A stretch of 64,000 nt of DNA from NCBI RefSeq assembly GCF_000423665.1, contig NZ_KE384070.1:470669-534668 (forward strand). Direction: 5' to 3'. The position numbers and the translations under genes are program-made. This DNA comes from Solirubrobacter soli DSM 22325 (GTDB lineage Bacteria; Actinomycetota; Thermoleophilia; Solirubrobacterales; Solirubrobacteraceae). This document shows positions 52,332 to 59,925 of this stretch, in pieces. Within the stretch, counting starts at the first letter, position 1, and each line of letters starts with the position of its first letter. The notes beneath the pieces were generated by a model that saw only the letters and a program-made list of their open reading frames with translations, was not told where the DNA came from and searched no databases.

Positions 52332-52377
52332 ACCCCGCTTCTGTCGCGACCCGCGCACGACTTACACTCTGGCCGCC

Positions 52378-52593
52378 ATGCAGATCACGCGCAACGACGA
52401 CGGCGGTGCCTACATCGCGCTCTCCGACGGCGAGGTGCGCGACTCCGTGCACCTCGACGAGCTCGAGGACGCCGGCCGGCTGGCCGCGCTCGAGTCGATG
52501 GTCCTGCACTTCGACTTCTACGGCCGGCTGATCGGGATCGAGGTCACGAGCAGCGCCGAGTCGGCGCTGCCGCCCGGGCTGCTCGACGAGTGA
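52378..52593 (+). CDS. DUF2283-family small protein
   Basis: This is a 71-residue protein from ATG 52378 (MQITRNDDGGAYIALSDGEV). The pattern YIALSDGEV...LHFDFYGRLIGIEV matches DUF2283, small beta-rich proteins of unknown function that usually read D-x-D-x-GRLVGIEI. It diverges from the sigma factor gene and overlaps the next gene by GTGA. Confidence 0.8.
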   Translation: MQITRNDDGGAYIALSDGEVRDSVHLDELEDAGRLAALESMVLHFDFYGRLIGIEVTSSAESALPPGLLDE

Positions 52594-53114
52594 GCCTCCA
52601 GCCGCACGTGGACCGCTACGCGATCCGCGCGTTCGAGAAGCAGCTGCACGCCTACGACGTGGTCGGCGACCGCGGCTGGGAGGTCGATCTCGAGAACGGG
52701 ACGATCGAGTTCGACGACGATCTCACGATGAAGGTCGCGCTGCTCGGCACGACCGACGACCACACCTGGCTGTGGGGGTGGGCGGACGAGGAGGAGTTCC
52801 CGGACGCCGTCGTCGCGCCCGGCCGCGCGCTGGGCGCGTACGGGCACGAGCACGGCCTCCCGGCGCTCTACGAGCCCGAGACCGACCTGGACGACGACGT
52901 CACGCTGGACCGCATCGGCGTGATCGCCTCCGGCGTGCTCGACCTCCAGGCCACCTACCACGCGCCCCTGGACGGCGGTGGAAGGGTGCTGTTCGCGCTC
53001 GAGCACCCGTCGCTCGTCCTCCCGGAGCCGGACATCGACCGCCTGTTCAAGATCGTGCGCGAGTCCGGCTTCGTCGAAGACTGGGACGCCGCGCTCTACG
53101 GATACAAGCGGTGA
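52590..53114 (+). CDS. DUF6882-like protein
   Basis: This is a 174-residue protein from GTG in a GTGA overlap. It has WEVDLENGTIEFDDDLTMKVALLGT, TWLWGWADEEEFP and LEHPSLVLPEPDIDRLFKIV. The tryptophan-rich TWLWGWA motif is typical of DUF6882 proteins, whose function is unknown. It is soluble and acidic. Its end overlaps the converging cargo-like gene by 19 nt. Confidence 0.7.
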   Translation: MSLQPHVDRYAIRAFEKQLHAYDVVGDRGWEVDLENGTIEFDDDLTMKVALLGTTDDHTWLWGWADEEEFPDAVVAPGRALGAYGHEHGLPALYEPETDLDDDVTLDRIGVIASGVLDLQATYHAPLDGGGRVLFALEHPSLVLPEPDIDRLFKIVRESGFVEDWDAALYGYKR

Positions 53115-54079
53115 TACGTGGCCCAGATGTTGTCGCCGTAGCCGGTCTCGTTGGGGTTGTTCTTGGCCCCGACGGTCTTGACCAGCTCCTCCTCGGTCGG
53201 CTTCGGGTCCTTGGCCAGCTCGGCGTCGACGCGCGAGCGGACGACCGGCCCGGCCAGAGCCGTTCCGCCGCTTGACGTGGCGACCGAGTTGACCCGCGCG
53301 CCCACCTGGCCCGGCATGTTGTCGACCGCCAGCCGCTGCCACGCGGCGCGGTTCTCGCCCCACTTCTTCGGGTCCTTGATGTAGGCGCTCAGCGAGCCGA
53401 CGCCGAGCCCTAGCCGGTCGGCCTCGGGGATCTCCTCGGCGAGCGACTTGCCGGTCTTCTTGTCCTTGCCCTTGCCCTCGCCGACGTGGGTGTGCTTCTC
53501 GTCGATCGTCTTCTTCAGCTCGACGCCGGAGAACATCGTCTTGACGTTGTCGTCGCTCAACCCGGACGGCGTGATCGTCCCCTGCTGGGCCTTGATGAAG
53601 TCGTCCGCGGTGGTGCCCGCGTCCGCCGCGGTCTTGACCGCGTCGAGCAACGTCTTGACCGCGGTCGTGCGCGCGATCGCGTCGTTGATCTCCTCCTTGG
53701 TCAGCTCGGGCGAGGCGAGCTTGCGCAGCGAGGCGTACTTGCGCAGCGCGTCGAGCGCGTAGGGCATCGTCGCCTGCTCGATCGTCGCCATGCTCGCCTT
53801 CACGGTCGCCAGCGTGTCCAGGGACGACTCCGTGGGCGAGGGAGCGTCGCCGCCGCGGTTGGTCTCCCAGACGCCGATGCAGTTCGTGATCCGGGTCGTC
53901 AGGACGTCGGCCGCCGGCAGGGTCGGCGCCGCCGCCTCGCGTGCCAGCCAGGAGACGACGCTGGCGTTCCCGGCGGTGCGCTGCATGGACAGGACGGCGA
54001 CGACCGGCGTCGCCTCGGCGAGCGCGGGCTTTGCGGTGTCTGCTTCCGCGCCTGGTGTGCGCGCCGTGCGCTGCCTCAT
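53096..54079 (-). CDS. Protein with N-terminal QR-x-AGN motif, candidate injection-system cargo, coupled to the nitrile hydratase operon
   Basis: This is a 327-residue protein from ATG 54079. After ~25 low-complexity residues comes VLSMQRTAGNASVVSWLAREA (residues ~29-49), close to the L-QR-x-AGN-x-AV-x-x-L motif that I know from DUF4157-type and other proteins near extracellular contractile injection systems. The rest is mostly helical and soluble, with THVGEGKGKDKKTGKSLAEEI, LSAYIKDPKKWGENRAAWQRLAVDNMPG and the end GYGDNIWATYHRLYP. I see no HExxH, signal peptide or membrane helix. Its ATG overlaps the stop of the nitrile hydratase accessory gene (ATGA), so the two are coupled. The function is unknown; cargo status is inference from the motif and from the baseplate genes about 42 kb away. 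Confidence 0.55.
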   Translation of the reverse strand: MRQRTARTPGAEADTAKPALAEATPVVAVLSMQRTAGNASVVSWLAREAAAPTLPAADVLTTRITNCIGVWETNRGGDAPSPTESSLDTLATVKASMATIEQATMPYALDALRKYASLRKLASPELTKEEINDAIARTTAVKTLLDAVKTAADAGTTADDFIKAQQGTITPSGLSDDNVKTMFSGVELKKTIDEKHTHVGEGKGKDKKTGKSLAEEIPEADRLGLGVGSLSAYIKDPKKWGENRAAWQRLAVDNMPGQVGARVNSVATSSGGTALAGPVVRSRVDAELAKDPKPTEEELVKTVGAKNNPNETGYGDNIWATYHRLYP

Positions 54080-54357
54080 GCGAAGTCCGTTTCGTCGAGT
54101 TCGATCGGTGTGCCGTGCGGGGTGCGCTCCGCCGCATGCTGCCATGCGCCTCGATATCGCTCCAGCTGGGTGTCCGAGACCAGTCCGCGGGCGGACAGAA
54201 CGCGTTCGAGGGTCGCCAGCCAGCGCTCGTAGTACCCGTCCTCGGGCGCGGCGGCGACCGCCTCGGTCCACTCGTTCCAGGTGAACACGCCGCGCTCGTT
54301 CAGCGCGACGACGAGCGCGAACGTCTGCGCCTGCCAGGGCTCGTCGAAGCTGTTCAT
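54076..54357 (-). CDS. Nitrile hydratase accessory protein (cobalt-type activator)
   Basis: This is a 93-residue protein from ATG 54357 in an ATGA overlap with the beta subunit. FDEPWQAQTFALVVALNERGVFTWNEWTEAVA and DGYYERWLATLERVLSARGLV match the small NHase accessory proteins, which resemble the beta-subunit N-terminus. In cobalt-type systems they help deliver cobalt to and oxidise the alpha-subunit cysteines. The order alpha-beta-accessory is standard. Its stop overlaps the start of the QR-x-AGN gene. Confidence 0.87.
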   Translation of the reverse strand: MNSFDEPWQAQTFALVVALNERGVFTWNEWTEAVAAAPEDGYYERWLATLERVLSARGLVSDTQLERYRGAWQHAAERTPHGTPIELDETDFA

Positions 54358-54956
54358 GCGGGTGACAGGTACGGCTCGAACGCGTCGATCGTCACCGAGT
54401 CGGCCGAGTCGCGCCCCCACAGCTCCTGCGCCGTGAAGCGCACGGTGTAGAGCCACTGCGGGTCCTCGCCCGCGAACTGGGGGTTGCTGTCGGGGAAGAC
54501 GTGGGTGCCGTGGACGAGCTCGACCGTGCCGACCTTGTCGCGGGCATAGCGGGGGAGGCGGGTGTGGGTGTGCGGGTGCGTATTGCGGGTGCGGACGCGG
54601 TCGCCGACCGCGAAGCGCGCCGGGCGGTCCGACTCGCGCGTGGCCGGCCCGCCGCGGGCGAGCATCGGCGCGACGTCCTCCGCGCCCAGGACCTTGTCCG
54701 GATAGCCGCGCTCGGCGAGCAGCCGTTCGAGGCCGGCGAGCCACAGCTCGTAGTAGGTCATCCCCAGGTACTCCGCCGGCGGACGGTCCTCGCGGGCGAA
54801 GCGCGAGGCGTCGATGTTCCACTTGCCGCCCGCGCCCATCGCCAGGACCATCGCGAACACACGCCGCTCCCACTCGCCGTGGAACCACGGCTCGTCAGGC
54901 TCGGGGACGACCGGCCCGAAGCCGTGCGCGCCGCCCATGTCGTGCGCGCCGTTCAC
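54354..54956 (-). CDS. nthB: Nitrile hydratase subunit beta
   Basis: This is a 200-residue protein from GTG 54956 in a GTGA overlap. It has MNGAHDMGGAHGFGPV-like start residues (here VNGAHDMGGAHGFGPVVPE), then EPWFHGEWERRVFAMVLAMG, YYELWLAGLERLLAERG, and a C-terminal SH3-like barrel (FAVGDRVRTRNTHPHTHTRLPRYARDKVGTV, LYTVRFTAQELWG). These are standard for NHase beta. It pairs with alpha to hydrate nitriles to amides. Confidence 0.95.
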   Translation of the reverse strand: MNGAHDMGGAHGFGPVVPEPDEPWFHGEWERRVFAMVLAMGAGGKWNIDASRFAREDRPPAEYLGMTYYELWLAGLERLLAERGYPDKVLGAEDVAPMLARGGPATRESDRPARFAVGDRVRTRNTHPHTHTRLPRYARDKVGTVELVHGTHVFPDSNPQFAGEDPQWLYTVRFTAQELWGRDSADSVTIDAFEPYLSPA

Positions 54957-55540
54957 AGCACGCCCGTGCCGATCATCGCGTCGCGGGTCACCAGCCCGGC
55001 GAGGCGCTCCTCGTCCCAGTCCTCGGTCCCGGGTGGGCGCATCGGCACCACCAGATAGCGCACCTCGGCGGTCGAGTCCCAGACGCGGACCTCGACGTCG
55101 TCGCCCAGCGTGACGCCGAAGTCGGCGAGCACGGCGCGTGGCTCGCTCACCGCCCGCGACCGGTACGGCGCGCTCTTGTACCAGACCGGCGGCAGGCCGA
55201 GCACGGGCCACGGGTAGCACGAGCACAGCGTGCAGACCACCATGTTGTGGACCGCGGGCGTGTTCTCCAGGGCGACCATGTGCTCGCCCTGGCGGCCGAT
55301 GTAGCCGAGGTCGGCGATCGCGGCCGTCGCGTCCTCGAACAGGCGGGCGCGGTACTCGTCATCGACCCACGCGCGGGCGACGACGCGCGCCCCGTTGTGC
55401 GGGCCGACCTTCGTCTCATAGGTCTCGATCAGCGCGTCCAGCGCGGCCGGATCGACGAGCCCTTTCTCCATCAGGACGCTCTCGAGCGCCCGCACGCGGA
55501 CCTGCGTCTCCGACAGCTCGGAATGGTGCTCGTGAGCCAT
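54953..55540 (-). CDS. nthA: Nitrile hydratase subunit alpha, cobalt type
   Basis: This is a 195-residue protein from ATG 55540. The metal site VCTLCSCYPW (Cys103, Cys106, Ser107, Cys108) has Thr after the first Cys, the cobalt-type form; iron-type enzymes have Ser. Other landmarks are ALESVLMEKGLVD, GARVVARAWVDDEYRARLFEDA, NTPAVHNMVVCT and RYLVVPMRPPGTE. The active cysteines are normally oxidised to sulfenic and sulfinic acids. It is first in a four-gene overlapping operon. Cobalt dependence fits the importers and B12 genes in the same window. Confidence 0.96.
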   Translation of the reverse strand: MAHEHHSELSETQVRVRALESVLMEKGLVDPAALDALIETYETKVGPHNGARVVARAWVDDEYRARLFEDATAAIADLGYIGRQGEHMVALENTPAVHNMVVCTLCSCYPWPVLGLPPVWYKSAPYRSRAVSEPRAVLADFGVTLGDDVEVRVWDSTAEVRYLVVPMRPPGTEDWDEERLAGLVTRDAMIGTGVL

Positions 55541-55596
55541 GGACGCACTGTATCTCTGGTTGAAGCTACGGGCTCACGGGTACCGGCACGGCTCGA

Positions 55597-55908
55597 ATGG
55601 ACGACGAGCTGAAGATCCGCACCACGCGTGAGGGGAACACCGCCACGGTCGTGGCCACGGGGGAGATCGATCTGTCGACCGCCGACGAGCTGCGCTCGGC
55701 GGTCACCGGGGCCGTGGACGACGACGTAGAGAAGCTCCGGCTGGACCTGACCGCCGTCGAGTTCATCGACAGCGCCGGCCTCGGTGGGCTGCTCGAGCTG
55801 CGTTCGACGCTGCGGGCGAGCAACGTGAGGTTGGAGATCAGCGCGGGTGAGGGGCCGGTACGGCAGGCGATGGAGATCACCGGCCTCTCGGAGCTGCTGG
55901 CGCGATAG
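55597..55908 (+). CDS. STAS-domain anti-sigma factor antagonist
   Basis: This is a 103-residue single STAS domain: TATVVATGEIDLSTADELRSAV, LRLDLTAVEFIDSAGLGGLLEL with the phosphorylatable Ser in IDSAGL, and a short C-terminal helix. It resembles SpoIIAA/RsbV. A kinase partner is not encoded nearby. It diverges from nitrile hydratase alpha. Confidence 0.9.
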   Translation: MDDELKIRTTREGNTATVVATGEIDLSTADELRSAVTGAVDDDVEKLRLDLTAVEFIDSAGLGGLLELRSTLRASNVRLEISAGEGPVRQAMEITGLSELLAR

Positions 55909-55936
55909 TTGCATCTGAAATCGGTTGCGCTACAGT
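55909..55936 (+). promoter_or_regulatory. Probable promoter of the YceI gene
   Basis: TTGCAT (55909-55914) and TACAGT (55931-55936), 16 bp apart, form a plausible sigma-70-type promoter immediately after the STAS stop codon and about 65 bp before the YceI start. Confidence 0.4.
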
Positions 55937-55945
55937 GGTCGAGGC

Positions 55946-55969
55946 GTAACCGGAACCCCCTCCGGTTAC
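55946..55969 (+). promoter_or_regulatory. Inverted repeat in the YceI leader
   Basis: GTAACCGGA (55946-55954) pairs with TCCGGTTAC (55961-55969) around six bases, just downstream of the predicted promoter. It could be an operator or a 5' UTR hairpin. There is no U tract, so a terminator is unlikely. Confidence 0.45.
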
Positions 55970-56002
55970 AGGTCAGCAACACCTACTGGAGGGCACCACC
56001 CC

Positions 56003-56533
56003 ATGAGCACCACCACCGCGCTCCCCGGCACCTTCAACGCCGATCCGGTCCATTCTTCTTTTGGCTTCGCGGTCAAGTACCAGAACGTCTCGATCTTCCG
56101 CGGCACGCTTGGTGAGGTCAGCGCGACGCTCGCCGACGGCAAGCTCGAGGGCTCCGCGAAGGTCGAGTCGATCTCGATCGTCTCGCCCGAGCAGTTCCGC
56201 GCGCACGTCCTGAGCCCCGACTTCTTCGACGTCGAGAACCACCCGACGGTCGACTTCACCTCGACCGACGTCGACCTCTCCGACGACGGCACGGCCACGG
56301 TCGCGGGCGACCTGACGCTGCGCGGCGTGACCAAGCCGGTCACCGCGGCGGGCACGTGGCAGGCTCCGTCGGTCGACGCGTTCGGCAACACCCGCGCGCA
56401 CCTGCAGCTCGAGGTCACGATCGACCGCACCGACTTCGGCCTGAACTGGAACATGCCGCTTCCGTCGGGTGGCGACGCGCTCGCCAACGACGTGACGCTG
56501 ACGGTCGACATCGCGCTCGTCCAGCAGGCCTAG
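56003..56533 (+). CDS. YceI-family protein
   Basis: This is a 176-residue protein from ATG 56003 with tggaggg about 8 nt upstream. It has the family layout FNADPVHSSFGFAVKY, GTLGEVSATLADG, VESISIVSPEQFRAHVLSPDFFDVENHPTVDFTST and GDLTLRGVTKPVT, a lipocalin-like barrel that binds polyisoprenoids. It lacks a signal peptide, as in many actinobacterial homologues. It lies 4 nt from the FMN reductase gene, suggesting cotranscription. Confidence 0.93.
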   Translation: MSTTTALPGTFNADPVHSSFGFAVKYQNVSIFRGTLGEVSATLADGKLEGSAKVESISIVSPEQFRAHVLSPDFFDVENHPTVDFTSTDVDLSDDGTATVAGDLTLRGVTKPVTAAGTWQAPSVDAFGNTRAHLQLEVTIDRTDFGLNWNMPLPSGGDALANDVTLTVDIALVQQA

Positions 56534-56537
56534 TCCG

Positions 56538-57092
56538 GTGCGGATCCTCGGCATCTCCGGCAGCCTCCGCCGAGGATCCCACAACCGCAAGCTCCTCCGG
56601 GCGGCGAGCGCGCTGCTCCCGCCCGAGGTGGAGTTCGTGGAGTGGGACGGCCTCGCGACCCTGCCCGCCTTCGACGAGGACCTCGAGACGACGCCGCCCG
56701 CTGCGGTGCGCGCGTTCTTCGAGGCGGTCGAGGGCGCCGATGCGTTGCTGATCGCGACGCCGGAGTACAACGCCTCGCTGCCGGGTGCGCTCAAGAACGC
56801 GATCGATTGGGCTTCGCGGCCGTTCCCCGAGAACGTCCTGCGCTACAAGCCGACCGCGGTCGTCGGCGCCAGCACCGGCCTGTTCGGCGCGGTCTGGGCC
56901 CAGGCTGAGGTTCGCAAGACGATGAAGGCCTCCGGCGCCCACGTGCTCGAGTCCGAGCTGCCCGTCGGGATGGCCGACTACGCCTTCGTCGAGGGCGAGG
57001 ACGCCCTTGCCGACCCGGAGCTCACCCAGCGGTTCAAGGACCTGCTCGGCGACCTCGTCCGCGAGGTCACCGCGCCCGTCGAAGCCTCATGA
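56538..57092 (+). CDS. NADPH-dependent FMN reductase family protein
   Basis: This is a 184-residue flavodoxin-like protein from GTG 56538: ILGISGSLRRGSHNRKLLRAA (phosphate-binding SGSLRxxSxN), LIATPEYNASLPGALKNAIDWASRP and VVGASTGLFGAVWAQ. It probably reduces FMN or quinone-like substrates with NADPH. It lies in tandem with YceI. Confidence 0.92.
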   Translation: MRILGISGSLRRGSHNRKLLRAASALLPPEVEFVEWDGLATLPAFDEDLETTPPAAVRAFFEAVEGADALLIATPEYNASLPGALKNAIDWASRPFPENVLRYKPTAVVGASTGLFGAVWAQAEVRKTMKASGAHVLESELPVGMADYAFVEGEDALADPELTQRFKDLLGDLVREVTAPVEAS

Positions 57093-57122
57093 TCGGGCCC
57101 GGCCGGCGGCTGCGGCGGCATC

Positions 57123-57141
57123 ATGCCCGGGTTTCGGGCAT
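57123..57141. repeat. Inverted repeat upstream of the TetR gene
   Basis: ATGCCCG (57123-57129) and CGGGCAT (57135-57141), five bases apart, form a palindrome 17 bp before the chosen TetR start. The position suits an autoregulatory operator. Confidence 0.4.
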
Positions 57142-57158
57142 CGCGAGGCGGTCGCGTG

Positions 57159-57749
57159 ATGCTTGAGCTCCCGCTCATCCAGCCCACGCCCGGGCAGAAG
57201 GAGCGGGCGGATGCCGCGCGCAACCGTGCGCGGATCCTCGAGGCGGCGGGAGCGCTCGTCGCCGAGCAGGGCATCGAGTGCATGTCGATGGACGCCGTCG
57301 CGCGTGCCGCGTCGGTGGGCACCGGAACGCTGTACCGGCGCTTCGGCGACCGTGCCGGGCTCGCGTTCGCGCTGCTCGACGAGCAGACGCGGGACTTCCA
57401 GAACGCGCTGATCTCCGGGCCGCCGCCGCTCGGGCCGGGTGCGCCGGCCCGCGAGCGCCTGAAGGCGTTCGGCGCGGGCTATCTCGAGCTGCTCGAGACG
57501 CACGCCGACCTGATGGTCGCCGCCGCGCCGTCACCGAAGGACGGCTCGGCCGTCTACGCGCTGTACACGACGCACCTGGCGATCCTGCTGCGCGAGGCTG
57601 CTCCCCACCTCGACGCGCAGTTCACCGCGGAGGCGCTGCTCGCGATCTTCGCGCCGCTGCAGCATGTGCGCCTGCGCGCCGGACTGGGCTGGTCGGCCGA
57701 GCGGCTGCGCGAGGGCTGGGACGCCCTCGTGGAGTCGGTCTCGGCTTAG
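57159..57749 (+). CDS. TetR-family transcriptional regulator
   Basis: This is 196 residues from ATG 57159; ATG 57123 is possible but would place the palindrome inside the gene. The helix-turn-helix is ARILEAAGALVAEQGIECMSMDAVARAASVGTGTLYRRFGDRAGL. The C-terminal ligand domain is helical and ends with LREGWDALVESV. The target is unknown; the palindrome upstream and the neighbouring flavin reductase are candidates. Its stop overlaps the converging cupin by 4 nt. Confidence 0.9.
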   Translation: MLELPLIQPTPGQKERADAARNRARILEAAGALVAEQGIECMSMDAVARAASVGTGTLYRRFGDRAGLAFALLDEQTRDFQNALISGPPPLGPGAPARERLKAFGAGYLELLETHADLMVAAAPSPKDGSAVYALYTTHLAILLREAAPHLDAQFTAEALLAIFAPLQHVRLRAGLGWSAERLREGWDALVESVSA

Positions 57750-58018
57750 AAGCGCGCGGCGCGGAAGCCCGTGACGATGCGCGCCTGGCCGGACACGGCG
57801 CAGAGCGTGTGGTGGTAGCCGGCGGGCACGATGGCCTCGCCGCCCGGGCCCAAGAGATGCTCCTCACCGTCGAAGCGCAGCTCCGCAACGCCGTCGATCA
57901 CGCGAAGCAGCGTGTCCTGAAGCGGCTGAAAGCGAAGAGAAGCCTCGTCCGTGAGGGTCTCGAAGTTGAGCTGGGCGCCGTAACTGACGGTGGCGGGGGA
58001 GGAGATCAGGGGAGCCAT
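57746..58018 (-). CDS. Small cupin-fold protein
   Basis: This is 90 residues from ATG 58018. The reading frame stays open upstream, so the start is tentative. It has QDTLLRVIDGVAELRFDGEEHLLGPGGEAIVPAGYHHTLCAVSG, a compact cupin barrel whose second motif has the His pair in AGYHHTL. It may bind a metal or ligand. No operon partner is visible. Confidence 0.6.
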   Translation of the reverse strand: MAPLISSPATVSYGAQLNFETLTDEASLRFQPLQDTLLRVIDGVAELRFDGEEHLLGPGGEAIVPAGYHHTLCAVSGQARIVTGFRAARF

Positions 58019-58263
58019 TGCCGTGAATATTCCCGGGGTCAGCCGGTCAGAGAAACGGAGCAGGCTCCCGTGCCGGGGTGTGGTTATCCGAAGGCTCCGA
58101 TCCAGATTCTCGACCTGGCTACAAATCTGGCCGCACACTCTGTAAAATCCCTCGGGTAAGGGCCGGATCAAAGGGATTCGGTCATGTAGTGCCAGCGCCC
58201 GCAAGTTGCTACATCGGCTCCTCCGCGTTCGCAGCACACATACCCGTGGAGGACACGAAGCAC
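58019..58263 (+). promoter_or_regulatory. Long leader of the cold-shock gene
   Basis: These 245 bp have no gene I can support. TGTAAAAT at 58141-58148 is a possible -10 region. ATGTAG (58184-58189) can pair with CTACAT (58209-58214). A ggagga ribosome-binding site lies at 58246-58251, before the ATG at 58264. Long structured leaders are usual for cspA-type genes. Confidence 0.45.
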
Positions 58264-58467
58264 ATGGCAACCGGAACCGTCAAGTGGTTCAGCGACGAGA
58301 AGGGCTTCGGCTTTATCACGCCCGATGACGGTGGGAAGGACCTGTTCGTCCATCACACCGGCATCAACAGCAACGGCTTCCGCACCCTCGCTGAGGGCGC
58401 GAAGGTCTCCTTCGAGGCCGAGAACGGCCCGAAGGGCCCGAACGCCGTAAACGTCACGGCGATCTAG
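58264..58467 (+). CDS. Cold-shock protein (CspA family)
   Basis: This is a 67-residue single OB-fold. GTVKWFSDEKGFGFITPDDGGKDLFVHHTGI contains RNP1 (KGFGFI) and RNP2 (DLFVHH), both nucleic-acid binding. It is an RNA chaperone induced by cold or stress. It has a long leader and is followed directly by a strong terminator. Confidence 0.96.
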   Translation: MATGTVKWFSDEKGFGFITPDDGGKDLFVHHTGINSNGFRTLAEGAKVSFEAENGPKGPNAVNVTAI

Positions 58468-58483
58468 ACCACTTGCGTTGCGG

Positions 58484-58523
58484 GCGCCCGTCGCACTCCG
58501 GTGCGGCGGGCGCTCTTGTCGTT
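58484..58523 (+). terminator. Rho-independent terminator after the cold-shock gene
   Basis: GCGCCCGTCGCAC (58484-58496) pairs with GTGCGGCGGGCGC (58501-58513), with one G-U and a TCCG tetraloop, followed by TCTTGTCGTT. It ends 2 nt inside the stop codon of the converging hydrolase gene. Confidence 0.85.
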
Positions 58524-59697
58524 AAAGGCTCCGGTCGAAGAACCCGGCGACCCGGCGCTCGTACTCCGTCGCGTGGGTCGCGATGCCGTTGACGTGCCCG
58601 GCGCCGGGGATCTCCCAGAGCGCCTTCGGCTCGCCCGCCCGTTGGATGTAGAGGCGGTTGAGGGTCTCGCCGTTCGGGCTCTTCGGGTCCGCGATCAGCA
58701 GGAGCGGGCGCGGAGCGATCCGCGGCACGAGCGCCTTGAGGTGCGTGGGTGGCGTGTGGCCGGTGCTGATCGCCACGGTCGCGTCGCGCAGCCCGTAGCT
58801 CACGCGCCCCAGCAGACGGTCCACACCGGAGAGGCCATCCGTGTCGATCTCCTCGCGCATCGTGCGCGCGCCGGCGCCCTCGGAGACGACGGCGGCGAGT
58901 CCGGTGTCCTCGGCGGCGGCCTCGAGCATCAGCTCGCCGCCCACCGACAGGCCGATGCCGCCGATGCGTGCCGGGTCGACGTCCCCGCGTCGCTTCAGGT
59001 AGCGGACCGCGGCCTTGATGTCCTCGTCGCCGCCCCAGCCCCAGGCGTTCGGGTCGCCCTCGCTGCGGCCCTCGCCGCGGCGGTCGAACAGCAGCACGCC
59101 GTAGCCGTGCCGCGCGAGCATCCGGGCCTGTCGCTGCGGGCCCTTGCGGCCCGGGAACGCGATCACGGCGGCGCCGTTGCGGGACGGGATGTACCAGCCC
59201 TCGAGCGTCAGGCCGTCCGCGGTCTCGAACGTCACCGTCTCATGCGGCACCCCGAGCTGGTCGGCGGGCACGACGGCGCGGGCCACGTGGGTCTCCACGT
59301 ACCCGATCGTGATCGGCATGAGGACCACCGCCGCACCGACGAGGCCGCCGACGGCGAGCGCCGCGCGGCGCGGGTGGCGCCAGCGATCCGTCCGCCGCGC
59401 GGCGAACAGCGTGCGCGCGCCGTCACCGATCAGCACGGCGCCGGCCGCGAGCGCCAGCCAGCCCGTGACGTCACCCGCGCCGAGCCCGAGCTCGCGGGTG
59501 TAGTAGACGGCATCGACGCCCGTGGCCAGGCCCAGGATGCCGACGACGATCGCGATCGTCCCCCGCGCCCCCGGACGCATCCGCGGAGCGCGCCAGGCCA
59601 GCAGGGCGAGCAGCGCGAGCGGGACGAGGCCGCCGACGAGGTGGAAGCGGTCATCGACGAGACGCAGGGCGATGACGGCGAGGGCGAGACGGAACAT
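58522..59697 (-). CDS. Membrane-anchored alpha/beta hydrolase
   Basis: This is 391 residues from ATG 59697 (ATG 59733 would add 12). The N-terminus has about four or five membrane helices (LALAVIALRLV, LVPLALLALLAW, GTIAIVVGILGLATGVDAVYY, VTGWLALAAGAVLIG, LAVGGLVGAAVVLMPITIGY). The cytoplasmic or outer hydrolase domain has GWYIPSRNGAAVIAFPGRKG, LFDRRGEGRSEGDPN, the nucleophile elbow GIGLSVGGEL and a late GAGHVNGI histidine. The substrate is unknown. It faces the cold-shock gene. Confidence 0.85.
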   Translation of the reverse strand: MFRLALAVIALRLVDDRFHLVGGLVPLALLALLAWRAPRMRPGARGTIAIVVGILGLATGVDAVYYTRELGLGAGDVTGWLALAAGAVLIGDGARTLFAARRTDRWRHPRRAALAVGGLVGAAVVLMPITIGYVETHVARAVVPADQLGVPHETVTFETADGLTLEGWYIPSRNGAAVIAFPGRKGPQRQARMLARHGYGVLLFDRRGEGRSEGDPNAWGWGGDEDIKAAVRYLKRRGDVDPARIGGIGLSVGGELMLEAAAEDTGLAAVVSEGAGARTMREEIDTDGLSGVDRLLGRVSYGLRDATVAISTGHTPPTHLKALVPRIAPRPLLLIADPKSPNGETLNRLYIQRAGEPKALWEIPGAGHVNGIATHATEYERRVAGFFDRSL

Positions 59698-59781
59698 GCC
59701 ATCAAGGTCGCGCCCCCGAAGGGCCGCCCCCATGCGGCCCTCATCCCTCTTCGAGGTACGCAAACGCGCACCCGCCCAACC

Positions 59782-59855
59782 TAAAGGGTCAGACCCCTCA
59801 ACATGCGATTTGGCTCTGCGCGGTCGTTTGCCATGTTAAGGGGTCTGACCCTTTA
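59782..59855. repeat. REPIN-like inverted pair of short palindromes
   Basis: A 24-bp arm at 59782-59805 (containing aaagggtcagacccct) is inverted at 59832-59855 with one mismatch (containing aaggggtctgaccctt), separated by 26 bp. Each arm carries its own GGGTC-GACCC palindrome. This is the layout of a REP doublet. It lies between the hydrolase start and the ECF sigma start. No transposase gene is in the window. Confidence 0.7.
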
Positions 59856-59925
59856 AGGAAGTTCAGGGTCGATTCAGGGGAGGTCCCCCATATGGGGAAC
59901 GGGGCCGAATCGGGAGTCTCATCGC

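Noticed and set aside
58019..58270. Upstream extension of the small cupin gene
   Set aside because: The extra residues are unlike a cupin and run through the leader of the divergent cold-shock gene.
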